Part shown: piece after piece, positions 18,561-26,061 of the stretch | Layout: every line of letters starts with the position of its first letter | How positions within the stretch are numbered: position 1 is the first letter of the stretch | From: Saprospiraceae bacterium | GTDB lineage: Bacteria; Bacteroidota; Bacteroidia; Chitinophagales; Saprospiraceae | Direction of reading: 5' to 3' | DNA: 64,000 nt | Assembly (NCBI GenBank): GCA_016711125.1 | Contig: JADJTQ010000001.1 | Location: forward strand, 1-64,000 | Program-made: the position numbers and the translations under genes | Notes under the pieces: model-generated | What the model was told of the DNA's origin: nothing | Database searches by the model: none | What the model saw: only the letters and a program-made list of their open reading frames with translations

Positions 18561-18856
18561 CTGGAGCCCTTGAGGTTGAACTACCAGACCGCTCCAGGAT
18601 CGGACCACTGTCAGGTGCCAGTAAAGGACTTTTTGATCAGGAGAAGTTTTCAGTTGGACCAAGACTTATTTTCTCATGTCCGCTCCAGGATCGGTAGTGG
18701 GATCCTGAAGCCCAAATGGATTTCTGGAGCCCTGTGTTCCAACCACTGGACCGCTCCAAGATCGGACCAATGCCGTGCGCTGGTAGATGACCTGTTGATC
18801 AGGAGAAATTTTCAGTTGGACCAAAACTATGTACTCATGTCCGCTCCAGGATCAAT
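18561..18856 (+). repeat. Tandem direct repeat, period about 162 bases, two copies
   Basis: GACCGCTCCAGGATCGGACC at 18587 recurs as GACCGCTCCAAGATCGGACC at 18749, 162 bases later. The following blocks also match: TTGATCAGGAGAA, TTTTCAGTTGGACCAA, CTCATGTCCGCTCCAGGATC. An open frame across the repeat is fortuitous. Confidence 0.8.
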
Positions 18857-18859
18857 TTT

Positions 18860-19954
18860 CTAGACCTTGTCGTTATTCATCGTATTCCGGAAGGAAAATG
18901 TTGAACTTGCGTTGGGCAAATTAGTTGAGGTATGATAAAGCGCATTCTTATTAAACTCTTTAAATGAAATCATTTGCTGTCTGTTTTCATCCCAGAGCTT
19001 ATAGTTTATGCATTTTAGACTCTCAGTAAATGATAACGTATTAACATATTCATTAAGCAGCGGATTACTGACAGCACATTTGGCCAGATGATAATTTGGG
19101 ATCTTCGAATTTAGATGATGGATATGGTGGTAACCAATATTGCCGGTAAGCCACTGGAATAATTTCGGTAATTTATAAAAGGTACTTCCTTTTACAGAAG
19201 CCAAGAGGTGATCCCATTGATCCTTCCATTCCTTATAGTTTTCTTCGTGTTGGTGTTGCACATAAAAAAACCAAAAAGCAATGATGCCGAAGATGAGTAA
19301 TACGGGTATATGGACCATGAGAAATTTTTGCCAGCCAAGTATCAACGCCAGACCAGCATAAACCGCCAGAACTAAGGCATTATTTAAATAGTAAGACCAA
19401 CGAATCTTATTCCAGCCTTTTAGTTTTACAAAGGGAAATCGCAAAGTGACGGTCAGATAAGCGATGGGTACAATTAAAAAGAGGACAATTGGACTACGAA
19501 AGATTCGATAGCGTATTTTACCAGTGCGTGAAAGCGCCCGGTATTGATCGGTCGTCAGATAGTAGATATCTCCTAATCCCCGGTGTTCAATTTGGCCATT
19601 ATGAGCATGGTGTGCACCATGGGTACGACTCCAATATTTATAAGGTATCGAACTGAAAAAGCTGGATACAAAGCCAATAGAGTCGTTTAATTTTTTAGAT
19701 TTAAAAAATGATTGATGACCACAATCATGTTGAATAATAAAGATCCTTACCAGAAAAAATGCATTGATCAAAGCAAGACCCAGTGTTATTAGGTAAGACC
19801 ATTCCAGACTTAAATACATTAATACCCAGAGTGCTAAAAAAGGCAAATATGAATTGATGATTTGTATAACGGCCTTTTTGGAATTCGGGCGCTGATATTT
19901 ATGCAACATAGATCGCCAATCTTTGAGCGATTCCTTGATTTTTTGATTTTGCAT
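18860..19954 (-). CDS. Membrane fatty acid desaturase
   Basis: 364 residues. The three histidine boxes of membrane di-iron desaturases are present: HDCGH at 76-80, HGAHH at 112-116 and HHIHH at 275-279. Hydrophobic spans lie at about 35-70, 90-105, 150-175 and 190-230, giving the usual four-helix topology. The enzyme introduces a double bond into membrane acyl chains using O2. The spacing and the FIIQHDCGHQSFF context resemble the omega-type acyl-lipid desaturases. It is flanked by repeats on both sides, and the nearest gene, an RRM protein, is also minus-strand; both are common cold-response functions, but co-regulation is only an inference. Confidence 0.9.
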   Translation of the reverse strand: MQNQKIKESLKDWRSMLHKYQRPNSKKAVIQIINSYLPFLALWVLMYLSLEWSYLITLGLALINAFFLVRIFIIQHDCGHQSFFKSKKLNDSIGFVSSFFSSIPYKYWSRTHGAHHAHNGQIEHRGLGDIYYLTTDQYRALSRTGKIRYRIFRSPIVLFLIVPIAYLTVTLRFPFVKLKGWNKIRWSYYLNNALVLAVYAGLALILGWQKFLMVHIPVLLIFGIIAFWFFYVQHQHEENYKEWKDQWDHLLASVKGSTFYKLPKLFQWLTGNIGYHHIHHLNSKIPNYHLAKCAVSNPLLNEYVNTLSFTESLKCINYKLWDENRQQMISFKEFNKNALYHTSTNLPNASSTFSFRNTMNNDKV

Positions 19955-20163
19955 GTTATCTTAATTAATACGGTTGTCCAAGAAAATGTTTAATTGGAGA
20001 ATTAATTTTGGGTATCCAAACTTCCTGCAGCTGAGATACCGCAGGCTTTTAAATTATTGATTTATGGAGTTATGTGCTTTTGGATGATGCAGAGCACTAC
20101 TGCAATTTAACTGGCCGGCTATTCCAGCGATGAACACGTCATTTCTCATGAATACTCCTGTAC

Positions 20164-20177
20164 TTTTGTACACAAAA
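20164..20177. promoter_or_regulatory. Palindrome TTTTGTACACAAAA upstream of the desaturase
   Basis: TTTTGT and ACAAAA flank an AC centre. It lies about 210 bases before the desaturase start in the otherwise featureless gap 19955-20285. It could be an operator or chance. Confidence 0.25.
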
Positions 20178-20285
20178 ACTAAACTTTAAAATGAAGACGT
20201 GATCACCTGCTGGTTATAATACCGGTTAGAAATCACTTGATTTGGGATGAATTTTCAATTTTCATAACAATCGAATTCAAGCAAT

Positions 20286-20570
20286 TCATTTTTTTTGTTT
20301 ACCATCTTGAAGTAGAACGCTGGTTCCGTTCTCTTTTTCGGCTTCTTTGACTACAATCGAGCGTCCTTGCACGTCGGCATTGTTTAAATTCTTAATGGCC
20401 GTTTGGGCCTCATCCTGATCACTCATTTCAACAAAGCCAAATCCACGGGATTTTCCACTGTATTGATCAGTAATTACGTTTGAAGAAACGACCGCACCAT
20501 ATTCTTCGAAAATATTGCGAAGGTCATCACTGTCGACTCCATAGTCGAGTTTTGCAACAAAAATGTTCAT
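20286..20570 (-). CDS. RRM-domain RNA-binding protein
   Basis: 94 residues with a single RNA recognition motif. RNP-2 is IFVAKL at residues 3-8 and RNP-1 is KSRGFGFVEM at 40-49, with the conserved LRNIFEEYGAV and AIKNLNNADVQGRSIVVKEA between and after. The C-terminus is short and basic (QDGKQKK). Such small proteins are common in Bacteroidota and cyanobacteria and bind single-stranded RNA, often after cold shock; the target here is unknown. Confidence 0.92.
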   Translation of the reverse strand: MNIFVAKLDYGVDSDDLRNIFEEYGAVVSSNVITDQYSGKSRGFGFVEMSDQDEAQTAIKNLNNADVQGRSIVVKEAEKENGTSVLLQDGKQKK

Positions 20571-20773
20571 TTAAAATAAAATTTAATTATAGAATAAAAA
20601 TGTCCAGTTTTAACTGATCAAGCCAGACCCACGTTGCAGGTATCTCGGCCGACAAATATGTCTGCTGGACAGTACGACAAAAGAGAAAAACTTAACAGGA
20701 AAATCTTGGTTCTTACAAACGTCTATGAGAGAAGAGATAATCTGTGGGTTAAATGATGCCCATTGTCAAAAAT

Positions 20774-20817
20774 TTGTGTGGGATTTGAACCCCAATACTC
20801 TAACTAACAGATAGAGG
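20774..20817 (-). pseudogene. tRNA-like remnant lacking the anticodon arm
   Basis: Read on the minus strand, CTCTATCTGTTAGTTAGAG looks like a D arm (CTCTA paired with TAGAG, loop with GTTAGT), followed after a few bases by GGGGTTCAAATCCC, a good T arm. The anticodon arm and a complete acceptor stem are absent. This could be what is left of a tRNA gene or of an integration site, but it is short. Confidence 0.35.
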
Positions 20818-20829
20818 TGGGAATAGTTC

Positions 20830-21001
20830 CCTTGTTCTCAGTTCTCAGTCTTCAGTCCTCAGTCCTGCCGTTCTCAGATCTTCAGTTCTCAGTCTTCCCG
20901 TCTTCCGTCTTGAATCCAGCCTTCGGCTTCGGACTTCCCCCAACCGCCGATTTATCGGACGAAACTTTAGTGAAGTATGAAGCATATGCGAAGGAGGGCA
21001 G
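20830..21001. repeat. TTCTCAGTCTTCAGTCC tract plus dispersed repeat copy 2
   Basis: 20830-20935 is a degenerate pyrimidine-rich tract (CAGTTCTCAGTCTTCAGTC, TCAGTCTTCCCGTCTTCCG). 20948-21001 carries CGCCGATTTATCGGACGAAA and CTTTAGTGAAGTATGAAGCA, the inverted partner of 18460-18516. Both copies can be read as ADLSDETLVKYEA. Confidence 0.75.
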
Positions 21002-21010
21002 CTTCAGAAA

Positions 21011-23437
21011 CTAGAAACGGTATTCCACACCAAAATGGACCCATCTTGGTAGCCCAACCCGGATACCTTGCGGTCGGCGATTAACAATATAGCGTTCATT
21101 AGTCAGGTTTTTAACTCCCAAAGTAAAAGTGGTATTCCATGCATTGTGCATGTAAAACACATTGCCATCAAAAGTGTGATAAGCAGGTATAAGACCATTT
21201 CGGCCATCAGGTGAGGCCTCAATGGTGTTCAGTTCGTCGGCATATTGCTGACCTACGTAATTGGTGGTCAATCGTAGACCTAAACCCCCCATATGCTGAA
21301 TGGATAAAGCACTGTTGATGAGTATTTTAGGAGCATAGGGCGTGGAATTTCCACTCAATGGCACCTCATTTTTGTGACGATCACCACTGAAATGCGCATC
21401 GACACCTGTCAGATTAAAATCAAAAAGAACACTAGTTTGAGACCATCCAGTCAAGTCTGAGATGTTCATTTTCAAGCCACCTTCGACCCCCTGGTGTATT
21501 GTGCTACCACCATTGACGAGACCCGATCCAAGGCCGCCACTTGATTCAGAAACCGGTATGATTTGATTGCTAAAATCCATGTAAAAGGCAGTAAGTTCAA
21601 ATTCTATGCCTCTGAAAGGTGCCGATCGAAGCCCAAGTTCATAGTTGACACTTTTTTCCGCATCCAGGTTATACACCTCACCAGTGTTGGAAATTGCATC
21701 CTTGGTTCGTGGTGGGGCAAAACCTTGGTGTACACCCCCATAGATGGAAAGATTTGGTAGAGGTTTCCAAGTAAATCCTGCACCTGGTATCAGTTGATCT
21801 ATTTGATTGTTCTTTAATAAAATAGTATCACGAATCTGGTTTTCATTTGCGATCACGAAGGTCCTTCGGGATATCTCTCTCTCGTAGTCAAATTGCTCGA
21901 AACGCAATCCTAAATGAATTTCTACTTGATCAGAGAGTTTCGTCAAATTTTGCAGATAGAGACTAATGGCGTTGCCCGTGCGATCTTCATCTTCCACCAG
22001 ATTTCCGGAACTAACATTGTATTTGGAGCCATTGACTCTTTGCTCATGAGCGATTTCATAAAGATAGCGTATACCAGTCTTCAATTCATGGTCAAAACCC
22101 ATTAAATGGTGTTTGACCTCCAATCTGGTTTCTAATCCAGTTACCTCGAACTGACGGTTTCGATTGCCCGTAGAATTTCGCATATATATCGCACCATCCG
22201 GTACCGATTCATCCCCCCAGGTCACCCCTGTCCAGTTGCCGGGTTTACTATTACTGCTCCCATTTGACGAAAAATCCTGCCGGCGCCAATTACGAGTAGT
22301 AGTGTATGCAAATGCCGTGGTTTTTAACTTGGCTTGACTATTAAATCGGTATTCATGGTTGGCACTGAAACTGTAGCGGCGCACTTCCAGTTTATCTTCG
22401 GGAGCCATATGGACAAAGTCCTGGCCTTCCTGGTCATACATGGTTTGAGTCAATCCAATGTAGGTCGAATTTGAAATCTCGTCGTAAAAACCGGTTTTGA
22501 TCGAGATGGAAGTTTTTTCCGAAAGGTTAAGGACCAGCTTGGCGTTTAGATCCGTGATATCAAATGCGGTGAGACCCACTTTATCGGCTCTTTTTTTGAG
22601 TAGAGTGATTTGAAATCCAGTTTTATTGATGGTATTGCCATAGTTAAATAGAGTATTGAGATAACCTCCTCCAGAAGCCTGAAATCGTATTTTGCCAGCC
22701 ACCTCCGCTGGAGGACTCTGCGTGAGATAGTTAATGACTCCGCCAATGGTCTGCGGGCCATAGAGTATTTGACCGCTGCCTTTAAGAATCTCGATACCAG
22801 ACATGCGGTCAATGGGAGGTGTATAGTACATTTCTGGTTCTCCATAGGGTGCCAAAGCAACTGGAATGCCATCTTCGAGAATTAGCAGGGAGCGACTCCG
22901 GTCGGGGTCCAGACCACGGATACCTATATTGGCACGCATACCTACGCCTTCTTCATCTGGCACATGGATGCCAGGACTTCGTCTGAGGGCTTCATTACCA
23001 GAGAGCGGATTGATCAAGCTGAGTTCCTTACTACTGATATAGGAAGCAGACCCCGGTGTTTTAGAAAGCAGGCGATCACTTTTGCCAATAATTAGAATTT
23101 CAGGAATAAGTACTTCCTCGTTTTCAAAAACAATTGTAATGTCAAAGAATCCCGTATCCCGTACTTGAATCCGATGGCTTACCTTTTGATAGCCAATGGC
23201 AGATATCTCCAATTCATAGTTTCCAGGTTTAAGATTGAACAATTCGAACCGGCCATCGAGATCAGTAGCAGTTGTGATTAAAGAACCAAAAACGACTATA
23301 TGCGCTCCAATCACCGGTTGGGCATCTTTGCTATAGACCGTACCTTTAACGACCGGCTCATCGATCAAGATTGTTTTTCCGTCAACATCGAATGAAAGAA
23401 GGTATAATAGAATAGATACTACAATCAGATTTCTCAT
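21011..23437 (-). CDS. FecA-like TonB-dependent outer membrane receptor
   Basis: 808 residues. A signal peptide leads into a carboxypeptidase-regulatory-like domain (GTVYSKDAQPVIGAHIVVFG, TDLDGRFELFNLKPGNYELE). The plug domain contains NEALRRSPGIHVPDEEGVGM, IGIRGLDPDRSRSLLILEDG and EILKGSGQILYGPQTIGGVI, the segments that mark ferric-dicitrate-type (FecA) receptors. The 22-strand barrel ends in the usual aromatic C-terminus (GVEYRF). It would import a ferric chelate using TonB energy; the ligand is inferred only from family resemblance. Two near-identical palindromes lie in the divergent promoter region shared with the small cysteine-rich gene. Confidence 0.88.
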   Translation of the reverse strand: MRNLIVVSILLYLLSFDVDGKTILIDEPVVKGTVYSKDAQPVIGAHIVVFGSLITTATDLDGRFELFNLKPGNYELEISAIGYQKVSHRIQVRDTGFFDITIVFENEEVLIPEILIIGKSDRLLSKTPGSASYISSKELSLINPLSGNEALRRSPGIHVPDEEGVGMRANIGIRGLDPDRSRSLLILEDGIPVALAPYGEPEMYYTPPIDRMSGIEILKGSGQILYGPQTIGGVINYLTQSPPAEVAGKIRFQASGGGYLNTLFNYGNTINKTGFQITLLKKRADKVGLTAFDITDLNAKLVLNLSEKTSISIKTGFYDEISNSTYIGLTQTMYDQEGQDFVHMAPEDKLEVRRYSFSANHEYRFNSQAKLKTTAFAYTTTRNWRRQDFSSNGSSNSKPGNWTGVTWGDESVPDGAIYMRNSTGNRNRQFEVTGLETRLEVKHHLMGFDHELKTGIRYLYEIAHEQRVNGSKYNVSSGNLVEDEDRTGNAISLYLQNLTKLSDQVEIHLGLRFEQFDYEREISRRTFVIANENQIRDTILLKNNQIDQLIPGAGFTWKPLPNLSIYGGVHQGFAPPRTKDAISNTGEVYNLDAEKSVNYELGLRSAPFRGIEFELTAFYMDFSNQIIPVSESSGGLGSGLVNGGSTIHQGVEGGLKMNISDLTGWSQTSVLFDFNLTGVDAHFSGDRHKNEVPLSGNSTPYAPKILINSALSIQHMGGLGLRLTTNYVGQQYADELNTIEASPDGRNGLIPAYHTFDGNVFYMHNAWNTTFTLGVKNLTNERYIVNRRPQGIRVGLPRWVHFGVEYRF

Positions 23438-23573
23438 TTTTCACGTGCTTTTTTTTGAAAGGCAATATTTGCGAATCGGTTCCCCGCTTATTGAGTCAAA
23501 AGTAAAGCTCATCGGATCTTCACGCCATCGTTATATTTTGGAAATAGTAGACGCTATTCTTAGGTTGTTGTAC

Positions 23574-23589
23574 TACCTAACATTAGGTA
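23574..23589. promoter_or_regulatory. Palindrome TACCTAACATTAGGTA (receptor side)
   Basis: It lies about 140 bases before the TonB receptor start. ACCTAA and TTAGGT are perfect inverted halves. Further TTAGGT copies are at 23560-23565 and 23592-23597. A copy with 14 of 16 identical bases is at 23812-23827. Confidence 0.55.
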
Positions 23590-23811
23590 AATTAGGTCAC
23601 TTCGATCGCTAGGGTTGTAAATTGTGATAGGTTGGATGACATATTTACTATTATTTACGATTCGCTACACTGGACGTATAAAAACCTTGATCTTGATCCA
23701 TATTATATCCCGGCTATTAAATTTTTGGAGAGAAAAAACTGGCTGTCACCGGTTCAATAATCCAGAGCTCTCGGCCAATTTTATACTAAAGCATTCAATC
23801 TTAGCGATTAA

Positions 23812-23827
23812 TACCCAATATTAGGTA
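23812..23827. promoter_or_regulatory. Palindrome TACCCAATATTAGGTA (small-gene side)
   Basis: It lies about 60 bases before the start of the cysteine-rich gene. Shared halves with 23574-23589 suggest one regulator for both divergent genes. The halves resemble those of DtxR/IdeR-type iron boxes, but the spacing does not match exactly. Confidence 0.55.
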
Positions 23828-23884
23828 TACGAATCACAAAATCAGCGATTGTATAGATCGCACTTGTTTGTTAATCTTGTAGTC

Positions 23885-24097
23885 ATGCAAGATTTGTCAG
23901 CAGTACTACCATCCAAATTAAATGGTGAAAGTCTTTCCCCGATGGAGAGTGGCAAACCTGAGTCTGGGTGGTCTTGTAAGAACTACAAAAAGAAATGCTG
24001 TAAGAAATACAAAAAAGGTGATCAGTGCCGTCGATGCCCTAAACTGGCGGTATTTGATAAGGTTATTGAGCAGCTATATCTGATAGATACGAAGTAA
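23885..24097 (+). CDS. Small lysine- and cysteine-rich protein, possibly metal-binding
   Basis: From ATG 23885 the product is 70 residues. Its core SWSC-like stretch reads CKNYKKKCCKKYKKGDQCRR followed by CPKLAVF, with five cysteines (C, CC, C, C) in 20 residues among many lysines and no signal peptide. An earlier in-frame ATG (23849) would add 12 residues. I do not know an assigned function. The cysteine spacing suggests a metal site. It diverges from a FecA-like receptor and shares its putative operator, so a role in iron handling is a reasonable inference. Confidence 0.6.
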   Translation: MQDLSAVLPSKLNGESLSPMESGKPESGWSCKNYKKKCCKKYKKGDQCRRCPKLAVFDKVIEQLYLIDTK

Positions 24098-24129
24098 TCA
24101 ATTTTTATTGGTTCTTGCGTATTCGTAGT

Positions 24130-24240
24130 GGATCGATTCTAGGCTATTTATTTTTTTTCGAAACCGTAGAATGTAAATCTGTCTCTTCAGCCAGACAGGT
24201 TTTATCCGGCCAGACTTGACCGATCTACCCTCTCTGGTTT
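24130..24240 (-). repeat. Dispersed repeat, copy 2 of an inverted pair
   Basis: The reverse complement of this stretch matches 2117-2240 (see that entry), best over 24163-24226. No gene was found in the rest of the gap 24098-24472. Confidence 0.6.
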
Positions 24241-24472
24241 TGACATTGATCTCATGTTCATATTTACCCAAGAGGAAAAAATTACTTTGATCGTCCCAAT
24301 TCGACGCCGTAAAATCAGCGTAGCATTGTCGTTTTCCTTTCGGAAAATTGCTCCATTTCTTGCCTCAGCTATTTCAGCTAGCTAAAACTGAATGCATGTA
24401 CATTTTGCGAGAGCAATAAGTCGGATTATTTATCTGACCTATAGCCGAGGCTACTTCATTAGCTCTAGTTGG

Positions 24473-24916
24473 CTAGATAGGCACTTCAACATACTCGAGA
24501 GCCCATTCCTGCATAAACCGCACCCTTGTGGGGACGCAGCGATAGACAATCAGGTCGGGATTATCGATGGATCCCAAATAATGTTTTAGCAATGCATTTT
24601 TATCCCAAATCTGTTGGAGCAAATCTCGATCAGTAACCACTTCTGCTTCAGCCGTAATTCGCACCTGATTGTGGTCAAGATCCAGATAACATAGTTCGAC
24701 CCGGTTGTTGACAGCAATTTCTTCAGTCTTATGGTAGGATCGAAGATTACCAATAAAAACTTCAAAACCCCTGGTAAGTAGCGGTGAAACGGGACGCAAG
24801 CGAGGTTGGTCTCCATCGATTGTTGCCAGCATGGGAAATTTTATTTTAACTATAATTTCCAGCGCTCGTTCCGGAATTTCTGCAGGCTCAATTCTTTTTG
24901 GTTTGGGTTGTGACAT
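24473..24916 (-). CDS. Pyridoxamine 5'-phosphate oxidase-family protein
   Basis: 147 residues in the split-barrel flavin-binding fold: FPMLATIDGDQPRLRPVSPL (strands 1-2 with the RxRPV flavin-contact motif), GFEVFIGNLRSYHKTEEIAV, NNRVELCYLDLDHNQVRITA, EAEVVTDRDLLQQIW and an aromatic C-terminus. These general-stress/PNPOx-like proteins bind FMN, F420 or heme and are not usually PdxH. It appears to be a single-gene unit, with repeats upstream. Confidence 0.85.
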   Translation of the reverse strand: MSQPKPKRIEPAEIPERALEIIVKIKFPMLATIDGDQPRLRPVSPLLTRGFEVFIGNLRSYHKTEEIAVNNRVELCYLDLDHNQVRITAEAEVVTDRDLLQQIWDKNALLKHYLGSIDNPDLIVYRCVPTRVRFMQEWALEYVEVPI

Positions 24917-24999
24917 TGTCTTTCTTATTATAAATATCTAAGGTATTATTTTTCGGAGTGGAAAGATGAATCAGTGAGACTGAAAGGATTGCTGAGCAT

Positions 25000-25253
25000 C
25001 AATAATGGAAAATTGAAAATTGAAAATGGAAAATTCGATGTGGATCAGTAAGCCTGGAAAAGTGGAAATCTGGAAACCTGTAAGGATGATGGCGGGATTC
25101 CCAAGCCCGGAGGGATTGGCACGCCCAAATAGTAGACCATCAATGATGGAAAATTGAAAATTGAAAATTGAAAGTGGAAGAGTGGAAAGTTGGAAGGATG
25201 GAAAGATGATGGCGGGATTCCCAAGCCCGGAGGGATTGGCAAGCCCAAATAGG
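25000..25253. repeat. Two ~120-base repeat units with GAAAATTGAAAATT tracts
   Basis: GATGATGGCGGGATTCCCAA followed by GCCCGGAGGGATTGGC starts at 25085 and again at 25205, exactly 120 bases apart. Each is preceded by a purine-rich degenerate tract (GGAAAATTGAAAATTGAAAA, GTGGAAGAGTGGAAAG). Open frames here on the minus strand (PIPPGLGIPPSS) are repeat artefacts. The gap 24917-25342 holds nothing else. Confidence 0.8.
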
Positions 25254-25342
25254 TGTTCCGAAGTGCCGGCATTCCAAGGTAGAACAAGCCCAAAAATGTG
25301 ACTCATAACGCTTAACTTGCCGTTGATAAATTTGGAAATCCG

Positions 25343-25990
25343 TTGAAGCAAGTATTCTTATTTTTTGCTCTGACTATCCTGGTTTTGATTCCCTTTTTTA
25401 TTTGGGGAGAAGCCTGGACAGAGCGATTTACTTTTGAGGGGGCCATTGCATGGTTGAAAGAATATGGTAGTTGGGCATGGCTCTCAGGCATTGTTTTACT
25501 CATTTTGGACATCGTCTTGCCCGTTCCAGGCACTTTGGTTATGTCAGGTCTTGGATATATATATGGGGTATTTTGGGGTGGTATTTTTGCGGCAGCGGGA
25601 TCTTTTATTTCTGGGGCGGCTGGATATTGGCTTTGCAGATCTTTCGGGCGTCGTGGCGCCGAAAAGATATTGGGTAGAGATGATTTCGCTAGAGGGATAA
25701 AGACCTTTGATCAGGTAGGTGGCTGGCTGGTTGTTTTGTCAAGATGGTTGCCTGTCTTTCCTGAAGTCATCTCATGCATGGCAGGATTAAATCAAATGTC
25801 AAAAACAAAATTTCATTTGGCCCTTCTTTGCAGTGCCATCCCGATGGGATTTATTTATGCCACGATTGGTCAGGCTGGTGTGAATAATCCTATTTTAGCA
25901 TTTGGATTAAGTGCTGGGTTACCTCCGGCAATCTGGCTATTGGTCCGCCCTCTATTTAACCGGCAAAAGGAGAGGGGAATGAAACGGTGA
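25343..25990 (+). CDS. VTT (DedA/TVP38-type) membrane protein
   Basis: About 215 residues from TTG 25343; an in-frame stop at 25313 excludes a longer form. There are five or six hydrophobic spans. The VTT-domain signatures are present: IVLPVPGTLVMSGLGYIYG, GSFISGAAGYWLCRSFGRRG, and FDQVGGWLVVLSRWLPVFPE followed by VISCMAGLNQMS with the conserved R-x-x-P-x-x-P. Members move or flip phospholipids such as undecaprenyl phosphate or phosphatidylethanolamine; the substrate here is unknown. The start codon is not ATG and the ribosome site is weak, so the start is uncertain. Confidence 0.85.
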   Translation: MKQVFLFFALTILVLIPFFIWGEAWTERFTFEGAIAWLKEYGSWAWLSGIVLLILDIVLPVPGTLVMSGLGYIYGVFWGGIFAAAGSFISGAAGYWLCRSFGRRGAEKILGRDDFARGIKTFDQVGGWLVVLSRWLPVFPEVISCMAGLNQMSKTKFHLALLCSAIPMGFIYATIGQAGVNNPILAFGLSAGLPPAIWLLVRPLFNRQKERGMKR

Positions 25991-26061
25991 ATAGTCACCG
26001 CCAGATTCCTGAGTTAGTACTATAGTATGATTTTATTAAATTGAGCAATAAGTAAATTAAT

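Noticed and set aside
18396..18863. Open frames on both strands around 18.4-18.9 kb as genes
   Set aside because: They run through the degenerate tract, the dispersed repeat and the 162-base tandem repeat, with no start signal and repeated peptide phrases.
23560..23597. Firm assignment of the TTAGGT sites as DtxR/IdeR boxes
   Set aside because: The half-sites resemble the iron box but the spacing between inverted halves differs from the 19-base consensus; the regulator is left open.
24971..25351. Minus-strand proline-rich proteins (PIPPGLGIPPSS)
   Set aside because: They translate the 120-base repeat units and have no independent support.
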